Notes: generated by a model not told the origin, from the sequence alone. 64,000 bases of DNA from Actinopolyspora lacussalsi (GCA_030803735.1 JAURUC010000001.1:3961001-4025000); one strand, 5' to 3'. Counted from the stretch's first letter, positions 35,884-46,081 are shown. Numbers and translations: made by a program.

Positions 35884-36441
35884 GTGTACGACGGCGACAT
35901 TGCCTCCGTGCTCATCACCGAGCAGCAGATCAACGACAAGGTCGGTGAGCTGGCCAAGCAGATCGACGAGGACTACGGGGACCTTTCGGGGGGCGATTTG
36001 GTGCTTGTCGGTGTCCTCAAGGGCGCCGTCATGGTGATGACCGATCTCGCCCGCGCACTGCCCCGGCCCGCGCAGCTGGAGTTCATGGCGGTCAGTTCCT
36101 ACGGCTCGTCCACCTCGTCCTCGGGCGTGGTGCGCATCCTGAAGGATCTCGACCGGGACATCGCGGGCAAGCACGTGCTCGTGGTCGAGGACATCATCGA
36201 CTCCGGACTGACGCTGTCCTGGCTGTTGCGCAACCTCGCCGCACGGGAACCGGCCTCGGTCGAGGTCTGCACGTTGCTGCGCAAACCCGATGCCGTACAG
36301 GTCGAGGTGCCGGTGCGCTACATCGGATTCGACATTCCCAACGAGTTCGTCGTCGGCTACGGGCTGGACTTCGCCGAACGCTACCGTGATCTTCCGTACA
36401 TCGGCAGTCTCGATCCGAAGGTCTACACCTCCGGAGCGTGA
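35884..36441 (+). CDS. hpt: Hypoxanthine(-guanine) phosphoribosyltransferase
   Basis: Purine salvage: hypoxanthine or guanine plus PRPP to IMP or GMP. 185 aa with [20 protein letters not shown] near residue 68, the PRPP-binding loop [14 protein letters not shown] near 104-117, and the C-terminal base-binding [23 protein letters not shown] 35884 matches the family's usual N-terminus ([10 protein letters not shown]) and has AGGGGA 9 nt upstream; GTG 35848 overlaps the tilS stop and would add 12 residues. Confidence 0.93.
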   Translation: MYDGDIASVLITEQQINDKVGELAKQIDEDYGDLSGGDLVLVGVLKGAVMVMTDLARALPRPAQLEFMAVSSYGSSTSSSGVVRILKDLDRDIAGKHVLVVEDIIDSGLTLSWLLRNLAAREPASVEVCTLLRKPDAVQVEVPVRYIGFDIPNEFVVGYGLDFAERYRDLPYIGSLDPKVYTSGA

Positions 36442-36810
36442 TCCGGTTTTCCGCGAGTGCCGTACCACGGGTACAACCGTGAGGGGGCCGTGCGCCGTTC
36501 CCCGGTGTCCGGAAGTGACGGTGATCCGGGATCACGGTGATCGCTGGAAGTGAGGGCGCTCACGGCGTACGGTCGACCATCGTCCGTGCGTTGTGTCACC
36601 GAGCGAGGGGACTGTTGGAACTAATCCGGTGCATGGGCCGTTGGAACGCCAGGGGCGGGTACCCTGGGTTGCCGGTGAAACGACTCGCGCAGTTCGACAC
36701 TGCCGCGAGCGGTACGCTGGGCTGAACCGGGGGTGGACGTTAAATGGACGCCCGCCACCACCCGACGTGACAGTCAGGGAGGGTCGAGGCCGCTCGGCGG
36801 CCGCAAGTGA
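36442..36810 (+). other. Intergenic region and promoter of ftsH
   Basis: A hairpin GTGATC-CGG-GATCAC (36521-36535) after hpt may end that unit. TACGCT at 36713-36718 and the AT-rich GGACGTTAAATGG near 36733 are candidate promoter elements for ftsH. No gene is evident. Confidence 0.4.
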
Positions 36811-39393
36811 ATGGACCGAAAGCGCCTGCTCCGCAACCCGCTGCTGTGGCTGTTGGCGGGGTTGCTGCTGATTTATGCCTTCAGTGTGCTCTTCGACGAC
36901 ACGCGTGGCTACACGGACGTGTCGACCTCGAAGGCGCTGCAGCAGATCTCGCAGGGCAACGTAGCCGAAGCCACGATCGAGGACAAAGAACAGCGGGTCA
37001 GGCTGACCCTGAACGACGGCGTCCAGGTTCAGGGCAGCAACCGGATCCTCACCAAGTATCCGACCGGTTCCCAAGAGGACATCGTCAATCGGATCGAGCA
37101 GTCCGGCATCTCCAACTGGGACACCGAGGTGTCCCAGAGCTCCATCTGGAGCCAGTTGCTCATCTACCTCATCCCGCTGGGCCTGCTGGTCCTGCTCGTG
37201 ATGTGGATGATGAACAACGCCCAGGGCGGCGGCAGCAAGGTGCTGAACTTCGGCAAGTCCAAGGCCAAGCAGTTCACCAAGGACATGCCCAAGACCCTGT
37301 TCGGTGACGTCGCCGGAGCCAACGAGGCCGTCGAGGAACTGCACGAGATCAAGGACTTCCTGCAGCACCCGACCCGTTACCAGGCTCTCGGGGCGAAGAT
37401 CCCGAAGGGCGTGCTGCTCTACGGGCCGCCCGGTACCGGTAAGACGCTGCTGGCCCGCGCGGTCGCGGGTGAGGCAGGGGTGCCGTTCTACTCGATCTCC
37501 GGTTCCGACTTCGTCGAGATGTTCGTCGGTGTCGGCGCCTCCCGTGTTCGTGATCTCTTCGAACAGGCCAAGCAGAACGCGCCCTGCATCGTCTTCGTCG
37601 ACGAGATCGACGCGGTCGGCAGGCAGCGCGGTGCCGGCCTCGGCGGTGGTCACGACGAGCGGGAGCAGACGCTGAACCAGCTGCTCGTCGAGATGGACGG
37701 TTTCGACTCCAGGGGCGGGATCATCCTGATCGCCGCCACCAACCGTTCGGACATCCTGGACCCGGCGCTGCTGCGTCCCGGCCGGTTCGACCGGCAGATC
37801 CCCATCGCCCCGCCCGACCTGCGCGGTAGGCGCGCGATCCTGAACGTGCACACCCAGGGCAAGCCACTGGCCCAGGACGCCGATCTCGACGGGCTGGCCA
37901 AGCGCACCGTCGGGTTCTCGGGTGCCGATCTGGAGAACGTGGTCAACGAGGCCGCGCTGCTCACCGCCCGTGAGAACGCGCAGCTGATCACTGGTGCCGC
38001 GCTCGAGGAATCGGTGGACAGGGTGATCGGCGGCCCGCGTCGGAAGAGCAAGATCATTTCCGAGCGGGACAAGAAGATCACCGCGTACCACGAGGGTGGT
38101 CACGCGCTGGCCGCCTGGGCGATGCCGGACCTGGAACCGGTTTACAAGCTCACGATCCTGCCCAGGGGCAAGACCGGAGGGCACGCGCTTGTCGTCCCCG
38201 AGGACGACAAGGACATGATGACCCGTTCGGAGATGATCGGTCGTCTTGTGTTCGCCCTCGGCGGGCGTTCCTCCGAGGAACTGGTCTTCCACGAGCCGAC
38301 CACCGGTGCCTCCAGTGACATCGAGCAGGCCACCAAGATCGCGCGTGCCATGGTCACCGAGTACGGCATGACGGCCCGGTTGGGCGCCGTCAAGTACGGC
38401 AAGGAGGAAGGCGATCCCTTCCTCGGGCGTTCGGCGGGCCAGCAGCCGAACTACTCGCTGGAGGTAGCCCACGAGATCGACGAGGAAGTGCGCAAGCTGA
38501 TCGAGGCGGCGCACACCGAGGCGTGGGAGATCCTCAACACCTACCGGGACGTGCTCGACAATCTCGTGCTCGAAGTGATCGAGAAGGAGACGCTGAACCG
38601 CACCGATCTGGAGCGCATCTTCGCCGATGTGGAGAAGCGCCCCCGGATCACCGCGTTCAACGACTTCGGCGGGCGCACTCCCTCGGACAAGCCGCCGATC
38701 AAGACGCCCGGCGAGTTGGCGATAGAACGCGGCGAAGCCTGGCCGCCGCCGATCAACGAACAGCCCAGCCCCGCACCGGTCGGAGCCGTCTCCGGGTCCA
38801 ACGGTTACGGACCGCAGCAGCCCGCCGGGCAGTACGGTCCCGACAACCAGCAGGGGCAGGCCTACGGCTATCCGCCGCAGCCCGCACCGGGCCAGCAGCC
38901 CGGTACCCAGCAGCCCTATCCGCCGCAGGGTGGGCAGCCACAGCAGGGTGGGCAGCCACAGCAGGGTGGGCAGCCACAGCAGGGGCATGTCCCGCAGGGA
39001 CAGGCTCCGCAGGGTGGCCAGGTTCCCCAGGGAGTGCCGCCCAACTACGGGGCCCCTCCCGGCTGGACCCCCGCCACCTCACCCGGTGGGCAGTCCGGCT
39101 ATCAGCCCCAGCAGGGCCAGCCCCAGCAGGGCCAGCCCCAGTACAACGGTTCTCCCGCATGGGAGCAGGGCGTCGCGCCGCAGGGACAGCGTCCGGAAGA
39201 ACAGCCCGGCGCCGCTGAGCAGCGGGCCGAGCAGTTCCAGCAGAACCAGGATCAGAACGGTCACCAGCACCGCTCGGGTTCCGCCGACACGGAGCAGCCG
39301 GGCGCCGGTAACCAGCAGAACTCCGAACGGAATTCCGAGGGTGACCAGGATTCCGGCAACGAGAACGGGACCGGCCCCAACAGCGGCCGGTAA
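36811..39393 (+). CDS. ftsH: ATP-dependent zinc metalloprotease FtsH
   Basis: Membrane-anchored AAA+ protease for membrane and regulatory proteins. Membrane helices near residues 9-25 and 112-133 bracket the periplasmic domain. AAA module: GPPGTGKT (205-212), [15 protein letters not shown] near 258, SRH region near 315-325. Protease zinc site HEGGH (427-431). The C-terminal 210 residues are a Pro/Gln/Gly-rich disordered tail with three 18-bp DNA repeats at 38931-38984 (QPQQGG units) and two QPQQGQ units. 860 aa, longer than non-actinobacterial FtsH by this tail. ATG 36811 is not preceded by a strong ribosome site. A terminator hairpin follows. Confidence 0.97.
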   Translation: MDRKRLLRNPLLWLLAGLLLIYAFSVLFDDTRGYTDVSTSKALQQISQGNVAEATIEDKEQRVRLTLNDGVQVQGSNRILTKYPTGSQEDIVNRIEQSGISNWDTEVSQSSIWSQLLIYLIPLGLLVLLVMWMMNNAQGGGSKVLNFGKSKAKQFTKDMPKTLFGDVAGANEAVEELHEIKDFLQHPTRYQALGAKIPKGVLLYGPPGTGKTLLARAVAGEAGVPFYSISGSDFVEMFVGVGASRVRDLFEQAKQNAPCIVFVDEIDAVGRQRGAGLGGGHDEREQTLNQLLVEMDGFDSRGGIILIAATNRSDILDPALLRPGRFDRQIPIAPPDLRGRRAILNVHTQGKPLAQDADLDGLAKRTVGFSGADLENVVNEAALLTARENAQLITGAALEESVDRVIGGPRRKSKIISERDKKITAYHEGGHALAAWAMPDLEPVYKLTILPRGKTGGHALVVPEDDKDMMTRSEMIGRLVFALGGRSSEELVFHEPTTGASSDIEQATKIARAMVTEYGMTARLGAVKYGKEEGDPFLGRSAGQQPNYSLEVAHEIDEEVRKLIEAAHTEAWEILNTYRDVLDNLVLEVIEKETLNRTDLERIFADVEKRPRITAFNDFGGRTPSDKPPIKTPGELAIERGEAWPPPINEQPSPAPVGAVSGSNGYGPQQPAGQYGPDNQQGQAYGYPPQPAPGQQPGTQQPYPPQGGQPQQGGQPQQGGQPQQGHVPQGQAPQGGQVPQGVPPNYGAPPGWTPATSPGGQSGYQPQQGQPQQGQPQYNGSPAWEQGVAPQGQRPEEQPGAAEQRAEQFQQNQDQNGHQHRSGSADTEQPGAGNQQNSERNSEGDQDSGNENGTGPNSGR
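38931..38984 (+). repeat. 18-bp tandem repeat inside ftsH
   Basis: The unit GGTGGGCAGCCACAGCAG (with frame-preserving 18 bp length) occurs three times in succession, encoding GGQPQQ. It is a likely site of repeat-number change by slippage. Confidence 0.8.
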
Positions 39394-39412
39394 CCGCGGA
39401 CTGCAGTGGAAC

Positions 39413-39443
39413 GAGGCACCCGGCTCGCCGAGCCGGGTGCCTC
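39413..39443 (+). terminator. Terminator between ftsH and folE
   Basis: GAGGCACCCGGCTC (39413-39426), loop GCC, GAGCCGGGTGCCTC (39430-39443): a perfect 14-bp stem, 20 bp after the ftsH stop and 22 bp before the folE start. No U-tract. It would separate ftsH from the folate operon or attenuate read-through into it. Confidence 0.75.
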
Positions 39444-39465
39444 ACCGCTGTGGAGGGGAAGACAC

Positions 39466-40104
39466 GTGACAGGTCAGGGCGTGCCTATCGGGCCGGACGC
39501 GGAGTTCGGATCCGATCCCGCCGAATTGGTCGACGAGTACTTCGACAGGCCCCGCGCCGAAGCCGCCATCCGGGAGCTGCTGCTGGCGGCGGGTGAGGAC
39601 CCCGAGCGCGACGGACTGCGGGAAACCCCAGCACGGGTGGCCCGCGCCTACGAGGAGTTGTTCACCGGGCTCTACACCGATCCGGACGAAGTGCTGGACC
39701 GGACGTTCGACGAGGCCCACGAGGAGCTCGTGCTGGTCCGGGACATTCCGATGTACTCGCAGTGCGAGCACCATCTGCTTCCGTTCCACGGAATGGCCCA
39801 CATCGGTTACATTCCCAACGAACAGGGCAGGGTCACGGGACTGTCCAAACTCGCGCGGCTGGTCGATCTGTATGCCAAGCGCCCGCAGGTCCAGGAACGG
39901 CTGACCTCGCAGATCGCCGACGCACTCACTCGCAAGTTGGAACCGCGGGGGGTGATCGTCGTGGTCGACGCGGAGCACCTCTGCATGGGGATGCGCGGTA
40001 TCCGCAAGGCCGGTTCGACCACTACCACCTCCGCCGTACGTGGCATATTCCGCTCCTCCTCGTCCTCCAGGGCCGAGGCGCTGTCGTTGATCCGGGGGAA
40101 GTGA
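39466..40104 (+). CDS. folE: GTP cyclohydrolase I
   Basis: First step of folate synthesis: GTP to 7,8-dihydroneopterin triphosphate. 212 aa. The zinc site is formed by Cys and His in [12 protein letters not shown] (about 101-112) and Cys in [10 protein letters not shown] near 173. GGAGGGG 7 nt before GTG 39466 fixes the start. It is the first gene of a tight operon; its stop overlaps the folP start by one base (TGATG). Confidence 0.97.
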   Translation: MTGQGVPIGPDAEFGSDPAELVDEYFDRPRAEAAIRELLLAAGEDPERDGLRETPARVARAYEELFTGLYTDPDEVLDRTFDEAHEELVLVRDIPMYSQCEHHLLPFHGMAHIGYIPNEQGRVTGLSKLARLVDLYAKRPQVQERLTSQIADALTRKLEPRGVIVVVDAEHLCMGMRGIRKAGSTTTTSAVRGIFRSSSSSRAEALSLIRGK

Positions 40105-40952
40105 TGGCCGTTCAGCTGCCGAAGCCATCGCGCTGCCGCGTGATGGGAATCCTGAACGTAACCCCCGATTCGTTCTCCGACGGCGGTCGGTACCTGGATC
40201 ACTCGGCCGCCGTGGCGCACGGCCTGCGGCTGTGGGAGCGGGGAGCCGACATCGTCGATGTGGGCGGCGAGTCCACCAGGCCGGGGGCGGAGCGGGTCGA
40301 CGCCGCCACCGAGACCGAGCGTGTGCTTCCCGTGGTGCGGGAACTCGTCGAGGCGGGGGTTCCCGTCAGTGTGGACACCACGCGCGCCGAGGTGGCCGCC
40401 GCCACCGCGCGGGCGGGCGCGGCGATGATCAACGACGTCTCCGGAGGTCTGGCCGATCCGGAGATGGCCGGTGCGGTCGCCGATTCGGGGCTGCCCTGGG
40501 TACTCATGCACTGGCGAGGGCACAGCAGGGACATGAACTCGCTCGCCGTCTACGAGGACGTGGTCGGGGAGGTACGGGCGGAACTGTCCGAACGCGTGGC
40601 GGCGGCGCTGGCCGCCGGTGTCCCGGAGGAATCCATCGTGCTCGATCCGGGGCTGGGCTTCGCGAAGAAGGCCGAGCACGACTGGTCGCTGTTGCGACGG
40701 CTGGACACCTTCCTCGGAATGGGATTCCCGTTGCTGGTCGGCGCTTCCCGCAAGCGTTTCCTCGGCAGCTTGCTGTCCGATTCGGACGGAAACCCGCGTC
40801 CCGCGGCGGGGCGCGACGCGGCCACCGCGGCGATCTCCACCCTGGCCGCCGACCGCGGTGCCTGGGGAGTACGGGTGCACGATGTCAGCGGTTCCACCGA
40901 CGCGGTGAAGGTGGCCGCTGCCTGGCGGAACGGAGGTGAGATCCGTGGCTGA
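40104..40952 (+). CDS. folP: Dihydropteroate synthase
   Basis: Condenses p-aminobenzoate with dihydropterin pyrophosphate; sulfonamide target. 282 aa TIM barrel. Signatures: [16 protein letters not shown] near residue 13, [13 protein letters not shown] near 50, and the final [11 protein letters not shown] near 210. ATG 40104 overlaps the folE stop; a GTG immediately before it (40101) is in frame. Followed by folB with an 8-bp overlap. Confidence 0.97.
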   Translation: MAVQLPKPSRCRVMGILNVTPDSFSDGGRYLDHSAAVAHGLRLWERGADIVDVGGESTRPGAERVDAATETERVLPVVRELVEAGVPVSVDTTRAEVAAATARAGAAMINDVSGGLADPEMAGAVADSGLPWVLMHWRGHSRDMNSLAVYEDVVGEVRAELSERVAAALAAGVPEESIVLDPGLGFAKKAEHDWSLLRRLDTFLGMGFPLLVGASRKRFLGSLLSDSDGNPRPAAGRDAATAAISTLAADRGAWGVRVHDVSGSTDAVKVAAAWRNGGEIRG

Positions 40953-41337
40953 TCGGGTAGGACTGACCGGACTGCGGGTTTTCGGTTACCACGGCGTCTT
41001 CGACCGGGAGAAACGGGAAGGGCAGGAGTTCGTCGTCGACATCACGGTGTGGGTCGACCTCGGCGAGGCAGCCGCCTCCGACGACGTCGAGCGCACACTG
41101 CACTACGGGGTTCTCGCCGAACGCGCCGCCGCCGTGGTCGCCGGTCCCGCGCGGGACCTGATCGAGACCGTGGCCACCGAGATCGCCGACGACATCATGA
41201 GCGACGGTAGGCCGCACGCCGCCGAGGTCACGATCCACAAGCCCGACGCGCCGGTCCCGGTGACCTTCGACGACGTGTCGGTAACCATCCGCCGATCCAG
41301 CCGCGGCGGCAGAGGAGCGAAGGCCGCTTCGACATGA
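40945..41337 (+). CDS. folB: Dihydroneopterin aldolase
   Basis: Converts dihydroneopterin to 6-hydroxymethyl-dihydropterin. 130 aa. Family features: [20 protein letters not shown] at the N-terminus with the substrate-binding Glu/Lys, and [15 protein letters not shown] near 50, plus the C-terminal strand [16 protein letters not shown] 40945 is chosen because GGAGG ends 8 nt upstream; an upstream in-frame GTG at 40936 is inside that ribosome site. Confidence 0.94.
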   Translation: MADRVGLTGLRVFGYHGVFDREKREGQEFVVDITVWVDLGEAAASDDVERTLHYGVLAERAAAVVAGPARDLIETVATEIADDIMSDGRPHAAEVTIHKPDAPVPVTFDDVSVTIRRSSRGGRGAKAAST

Positions 41338-41828
41338 GCAGGGCGGTGTTGTCCCTCGGCTCCAACCTCGGGGACAGACTGGAACACCTCCGGCTCGCCG
41401 TTCGGGGACTGCGCGAGGTACTGCTCACGACCTCCTCGGTCTACGAAACCGCTCCGTGGGGGGTCACGGACCAGCCCGACTTCCTCAACGCCGTCCTGCT
41501 GGTCGAGTCCGCCGCGGACGACGAGTGGGACTGGCTGCGCCGGGCACAGCACCTGGAACGGGAGGCCGAACGTCGCAGGGAGCGACGCTGGGGACCCCGT
41601 ACCCTGGATGTCGACGTGGTCACCGTGGACGAGGTGCACAGCCGGGACCCCGAACTGCTGCTGCCTCATCCCGGCACTCCCGAGCGAGCGACGGTGCTGA
41701 TTCCGTGGCTGGAGATCGAACCGGAAGCCACACTCCCCGGCCACGGAGCGGTGTCCGAGCTGTTGGCCGTACTGCCGGAGACGGAAACCGCGGGTGTGCG
41801 GCTACGCCCCGATCTGGCGTTGCGCTAG
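41334..41828 (+). CDS. folK: 2-amino-4-hydroxy-6-hydroxymethyldihydropteridine diphosphokinase
   Basis: Pyrophosphorylates hydroxymethyl-dihydropterin for FolP. 164 aa. Signatures: SLGSNLGDR at the start, [20 protein letters not shown] near 40, the Mg/ATP motif [12 protein letters not shown] near 84-95, and [18 protein letters not shown]. Starts within the folB stop (ATGA overlap), completing folE-folP-folB-folK. Confidence 0.96.
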   Translation: MSRAVLSLGSNLGDRLEHLRLAVRGLREVLLTTSSVYETAPWGVTDQPDFLNAVLLVESAADDEWDWLRRAQHLEREAERRRERRWGPRTLDVDVVTVDEVHSRDPELLLPHPGTPERATVLIPWLEIEPEATLPGHGAVSELLAVLPETETAGVRLRPDLALR

Positions 41829-41960
41829 GCCACGTCTTCGGTCTCTCGCGCTCGGAGTGCGGGTGGTCGTCGGGTCGGGAGGAACGTCCCGCCCGAAGTG
41901 GAACGCACGGCGTGGCGCCGTATGTTGACGTGCCTGCCTCGCGATACGGACGGAGGACGG

Positions 41961-42416
41961 ATGAGCTACACCAGACCCCGCGAGCTCCTTGGTGCGGCGC
42001 TGCTCGCCGCGGTGCTGCTCTACGGTGTCGTGCAGCTGTCGTACGGATCGTTGCCGCCGTTGCCGGTGGCGGCCGGGGGCGTACTGCTGGTGGTGGCCAT
42101 CGTGGACGCCGTGCTGGCGATCGTGCTGCGTCCCAGGGCCAAACACCGGAGCGGCTCCGAACCACTCGATCCGATGATGGCGACCCGGATCGTGGCACTG
42201 GCCAAAGCATCCTCGTTGGTGGGCGCGCTCATGGGTGGTGCGTGGGCGTCGATGCTGTTGTACCTGCTGACCGAGGTGCGGGTGTTCGGCTCGGACACCA
42301 TCGCTTCGATCGTCGGGCTCGTCAGCGCCGCGGCGCTGGTCGGCGGTGGGCTGTGGCTGGAGTGGGCCATGCGCAATCCCGATGAGCCGCAGGAAGACGA
42401 CGACGATGAACAGTAG
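41961..42416 (+). CDS. DUF3180 family membrane protein
   Basis: 151 aa with four membrane helices (about 10-27, 36-56, 80-103, 112-133) and an acidic end (EPQEDDDDEQ). DUF3180 is found directly after folK in actinobacteria (Rv3605c). Function unknown. GGAGG 5 nt before ATG 41961 fixes the start. Confidence 0.9.
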   Translation: MSYTRPRELLGAALLAAVLLYGVVQLSYGSLPPLPVAAGGVLLVVAIVDAVLAIVLRPRAKHRSGSEPLDPMMATRIVALAKASSLVGALMGGAWASMLLYLLTEVRVFGSDTIASIVGLVSAAALVGGGLWLEWAMRNPDEPQEDDDDEQ

Positions 42417-42461
42417 GAATTGAGATCGGTGCCGGTTTCGTAGCTGGTCGGGTAGCCGTCA

Positions 42462-42550
42462 CGTGAGTCGGCGCCTTGCCGCGTTGGGCCGGCTCTTGAG
42501 TAGCGACCTACGCGGCGAGCGGCCCGGCCTCGCAATGCATCCGACTCACG
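42462..42550 (+). repeat. Dispersed structured repeat, variant C
   Basis: A hairpin of the same plan as copies A and B but with different arms: CGTGAGTCGG (42462-42471)/CCGACTCACG (42541-42550), inner GGGCCG (42486-42491)/CGGCCC (42520-42525), tip GTAG-CGAC-CTAC (42500-42511). Only the tip is shared with A and B at sequence level. Confidence 0.75.
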
Positions 42551-42615
42551 CACCGGGGACACCCGCGCTGCTGACGCCGCATGGTCCCGTTCCGGCGAGG
42601 GTTCCGGAGGCGGAA

Positions 42616-42629
42616 ATTTCGCGAGAAAT
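42616..42629 (+). repeat. ATTTC-GCGA-GAAAT mini-hairpin repeat
   Basis: Exact copy, in AAATTTCGCGAGAAATCGAC, between variant C and copy B. No gene is present in 42417-43062. Confidence 0.82.
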
Positions 42630-42649
42630 CGACGCCGTTCCGGAGACGG

Positions 42650-42828
42650 GTGGCGGAATCTCCGGCACGGCTCTCGCTGCGGGTGCCACGACATCGGGTA
42701 GCGACCTACACAACGTCGGGACCGTCCTCGCGAGAGCCGCACCGGAGAACCCGCGGCGGCGCCGACTGCTTGAGTGGTGGGAGTTCGGCTGTGCCGTCCT
42801 CCGCGCGGCGATTTCGCGAGAAATTGAC
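42650..42828 (+). repeat. Dispersed structured repeat, copy B
   Basis: Matches copy A (17728-17928) along most of its length. Its hairpin spans 42660-42747: CTCCGG/CCGGAG outer arms, GGCTCTCGC/GCGAGAGCC, then CGAC/GTCG and the tip GTAG-CGAC-CTAC (42698-42709). Relative to copy A, the outer arms are changed on the left only, so the fold is weaker there. The element ends with the mini-hairpin at 42811-42824. Confidence 0.85.
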
Positions 42829-42863
42829 GCCGACAGGGACCGCGCCACCGCACTGGGGCCGCG

Positions 42864-42877
42864 ATTTCGCGAGAAAT
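42864..42877 (+). repeat. ATTTC-GCGA-GAAAT mini-hairpin repeat
   Basis: Exact copy 40 bp after the one that ends copy B, with the same downstream bases TGACGC. Confidence 0.82.
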
Positions 42878-43062
42878 TGACGCTGTCCTGGGGTGGTGAG
42901 TGGTGTTTCTCGGTGGTTGGACACGTTCGGTGCTTGGTTTATCGCACGACTCGGTGGGGCTGTTTTTCTTGAGCACTGCTCGTCGTTTCACTGTGTGATC
43001 GATTCGTTTCCGAGGAGTCCCACCGGATTTCGAAGCGATAAACTCCGGGTACGGTTGGCCGC

Positions 43063-44787
43063 ATGGCTGACCCGAGCGATTCCGAGTCTCGATCGCGAGG
43101 AGATCGAGCGGTGCTGCTGTGGCTCGGTACGTCGGGTCTGGCCGTGGCGGCGACGGTCACGCTGATTCTCGGCGACGACGTCCGGATGCTGCGGCTGGGA
43201 ATCCTCGCCGCGCTGTGGGCGGCACTGTTGTCGAGCCTGTGGGCCGGTCGGATGCGCAACCGTTCGATGGAGCAGGACGAGCTGTTGGCCGAGCGGCAGC
43301 GCTGCTACGAACTGGAACTCGAACGCGAGATCGACGCTCGCGAGGAGTACGAGACCGAAGCCGACAACGAGGCGTTGCGCCGGGTCCGGGAGGAGACCGA
43401 GAACGAGGTCGCCGAACTGCGTTCGGAGCTGTACGAGCTGCGTCGGCTGCTGAATCGTTCGCCCCCCGCCGGGGCCACCTCGTCGGCCGCTGTGTCCGCT
43501 TCGGACCCCGTTCGCGGGGACGAGCCCGGTTCCGTCGAGCACGCGCCCGGATATCCCGACTCCCGACCGCGAACTCCCGCGCCTGCCGCCCCCGGTTCAC
43601 CTCCTTCCGGGGGGACCGCACGGGCTGATGTTCCCGGCGGGGGAGGTGCTTCCGGAGCCGCGGCTTCTCCGGTTCCCCCCGAGGCGGCGGATTCCGGTGC
43701 CGCGGCGGGGGCCGGTGCTTCATCGGACGCCGGGGAGCCCGCGGCGGGCGGTGCTTCCGCGAGTGGCAGCGTTCCGCCCCGGCGCCAGCCCGGGCGTCCC
43801 GGCGGGCGCCCGCGAAACGATGGTCCTCCCGCTTCGGGACCGAAACCTGCTGCCGCTCCCGATCCCAACCGCTCCGCCGCACCTGGTCGACAACAGGCTC
43901 CTCCCGTCGCGCGGGAGCCCGGTGCTCCCGGTGCCGAGGTCGGCGCTGCTCCGCTGGCGTTCCCGGGCGAGGGCGAAGCAGCACAGCGCGAAGCCGCGCC
44001 CCGGATGTCCACCTCCCCGGCGGCCACTCCTTCTACCGCTGTCCCTCCGGCAGCGTCTCCTCCGGTGCCCACGCCACCCGCGGCCACGCCCCCTGGCAGC
44101 GCGCCGGGCGGAGCCGCTTCGCACCCGGCACCGGGTGCTCCGGTCGGACGTCCCGCTGCTCAGGGCGTGCCCGGTTCGGAACCGACACCCGATCAGCTCG
44201 GTGCGCAACCGCCGCGGGCGGCACCACCTCCCCCTGCCGCTGGTGCGCAACCACCCCCACCGGCGCCGGCCAACCAGGACGCACCGGCCCGTACGCCGGG
44301 ACGAAGAACCGGTCCAGCCCGGCCGCCGGGAAGTCCTCGGGCACGTGGCTCCGGTGGCACCGCGGCCGGTGACGAGGTATCCGGCACGCGCCCGCCCGGT
44401 GGCGCCGTGGGAGGTGCGCCGGGTGGACACGGTCCCCCCGGCAGACCGCCGAACGACGCCGGACCGGTCGAACGCCCGCAACAGGCCCCGCCAGCCGCCG
44501 CGCCGACCGGAGCGGCGGCACGAGCGCCCCGGGAGGGCGCTGCCGGCGGTACGAATCGATCCGACGACGGATCCGCACGATCGGGTGAGACATCAGGTCC
44601 GCCCACTGGAGTGACACCTCCCACGGTGGAGCCGAACCCCCCTGCCGACGCGACAACCTCCTCGGCGCAGCAGTCCTCTCCTGTGGGGGCTTCCGGCGCT
44701 CATACGCAGGGAACATCCGTCAACGATCTGCTGGCCGCCTACGGCAACACCGGTGAGACGCGCAGACGTCGCCGCCGCGACGAGTGA
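43063..44787 (+). CDS. DUF6779-type membrane protein with coiled coil and long Pro/Ala-rich tail
   Basis: 574 aa. Two membrane helices (about 17-36 and 45-62) are followed by a charged coiled coil (about 65-130, ERQRCYELELEREIDAREEY and similar) and then a very long low-complexity Ala/Pro/Gly tail to the end, closing with GETRRRRRRDE. This matches the Rv3604c position and plan. Function unknown; a scaffold at the membrane is a guess. ATG 43063 comes 7 nt after TACGGT, so probably leaderless. The PrsW gene starts 71 bp after its stop. Confidence 0.85.
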   Translation: MADPSDSESRSRGDRAVLLWLGTSGLAVAATVTLILGDDVRMLRLGILAALWAALLSSLWAGRMRNRSMEQDELLAERQRCYELELEREIDAREEYETEADNEALRRVREETENEVAELRSELYELRRLLNRSPPAGATSSAAVSASDPVRGDEPGSVEHAPGYPDSRPRTPAPAAPGSPPSGGTARADVPGGGGASGAAASPVPPEAADSGAAAGAGASSDAGEPAAGGASASGSVPPRRQPGRPGGRPRNDGPPASGPKPAAAPDPNRSAAPGRQQAPPVAREPGAPGAEVGAAPLAFPGEGEAAQREAAPRMSTSPAATPSTAVPPAASPPVPTPPAATPPGSAPGGAASHPAPGAPVGRPAAQGVPGSEPTPDQLGAQPPRAAPPPPAAGAQPPPPAPANQDAPARTPGRRTGPARPPGSPRARGSGGTAAGDEVSGTRPPGGAVGGAPGGHGPPGRPPNDAGPVERPQQAPPAAAPTGAAARAPREGAAGGTNRSDDGSARSGETSGPPTGVTPPTVEPNPPADATTSSAQQSSPVGASGAHTQGTSVNDLLAAYGNTGETRRRRRRDE

Positions 44788-44857
44788 GAATCGCGAGCTG
44801 ATTTCGGTATCGGCTGGTGCTGTCGGTCGGTGGCAAGCGGGCTTTATCGTTTCTGGC

Positions 44858-46081
44858 GTGTCCAATCCTGATCTGTCGGGCGCCCGCAGGAACCAGACCT
44901 ACAAGCACAGCGTCGTTGGCTGGCCCATCGCGGGTCTGATCCTGCTCGGTATGTGTGGCTTGGCGATGCTCGGCATCGCGACCGCGCGTGTGGGCTACGT
45001 CGCGGCCGTGGTGGGTGCGCTGGTCGCCCTGCTGCCGGTCGGGGTGGTATTCGCCGCGATCGTGTGGATCGACCGCTGGGAGCCCGAGCCGCCGATGCTG
45101 CTGCTCGGCGCGTTCCTGTGGGGCGCCGGTGGTGCCACGGCCTGTGCCTTCCTGCTCAACGACGCCATGACCGGTTTCGGCGAGATCCTGTTCAGCGGCA
45201 CCCTGCAGCAGCATTTCGCCCTGGTGGTCACCGCGCCGTTGGTGGAGGAGGCCGCGAAGTCGCTTTTCGTGGTCGCGCTGTGGTTCCGACGCCGCTCCGA
45301 GTTCAACGGCATGGTCGACGGCATCGTCTACGCGTCGTTGACCGCGGCCGGTTTCGCCTTCATCGAGAACATCTTCTACTTCGGCAAGGCGTTCGCGCAG
45401 GCAGGACTGGGAGACATGACCGGAGGCATCGTGGCCGTGTTCGTGCTGCGCGGTGTGCTGGCGCCGTTCTCCCATCCACTGTTCACCGCGATGGTCGGGA
45501 TCGGAATAGGTCTCGCTACGCGTGCCGGTGGTCCGAGAATCCGGGGACTGTGGCCGGTACTGGGGTTCCTGGCCGCGGTGTTGCTGCACGCCTTCTGGAA
45601 CGCCTCCACCACCTTGGGCGGGGTGCGCTTCATCGACATCTACTTCGTGATCATGGTTCCCATCTTCCTGGGAACCGGTTGGCTTGTGGTCTGGCACCGC
45701 AAACGCGAACAGCGCATCGTCGCCGCGCAGCTGCCCGCGTTGCAACGGGCGGGACTGATCGTGTCCAGTGAACTCGAAAAACTGGCCAGTCTCTCCGCGC
45801 GACGTGACTGGAAGCGCAGGGTGCGGCGCAACTCCGGGAAGGAAGCCGCCAGGTCCGTCCGCGACTACCAGATCGCGGTCACCGAACTGGCGTTTCTGCA
45901 GCATCGGGCGAGTGTCGGAAACACCACGAGCGTCGTGCGCAGGCAACGCCGCGAAAAGCTGATCGAGGACCTGAAAACGGCGCGTCGTTCCGCCAGCGGC
46001 TCCCAGGAGGCGATCTACACCGAGCGGATCAGGATGGACGAACTGACCAGCATGAACGTCAAGCGTCCGAAGAAGCGCTGA
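44858..46081 (+). CDS. PrsW family intramembrane metalloprotease
   Basis: 407 aa, about eight membrane helices. The family's conserved motifs are in order: PLVEEAAKSLF near residue 128 (EExxK), GFAFIENIFYF near 165, FSHPLFTAMVGIGIG near 204, and LLHAFWN near 243. PrsW-type proteases cleave membrane proteins such as anti-sigma factors. A basic cytosolic C-terminal region (about 290-407, many Arg/Lys) follows. GTG 44858 lies 7 nt after TATCGT, so a leaderless start is likely. No sigma/anti-sigma pair is adjacent, so the substrate is unknown. Confidence 0.9.
   Translation: MSNPDLSGARRNQTYKHSVVGWPIAGLILLGMCGLAMLGIATARVGYVAAVVGALVALLPVGVVFAAIVWIDRWEPEPPMLLLGAFLWGAGGATACAFLLNDAMTGFGEILFSGTLQQHFALVVTAPLVEEAAKSLFVVALWFRRRSEFNGMVDGIVYASLTAAGFAFIENIFYFGKAFAQAGLGDMTGGIVAVFVLRGVLAPFSHPLFTAMVGIGIGLATRAGGPRIRGLWPVLGFLAAVLLHAFWNASTTLGGVRFIDIYFVIMVPIFLGTGWLVVWHRKREQRIVAAQLPALQRAGLIVSSELEKLASLSARRDWKRRVRRNSGKEAARSVRDYQIAVTELAFLQHRASVGNTTSVVRRQRREKLIEDLKTARRSASGSQEAIYTERIRMDELTSMNVKRPKKR

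Noticed and set aside
42417..43062. Repeat-rich gap as a CRISPR array
   Set aside because: Repeats are unequal in spacing, self-complementary and also found far away (17.9 and 25.0 kb); no regular repeat-spacer pattern and no cas genes.
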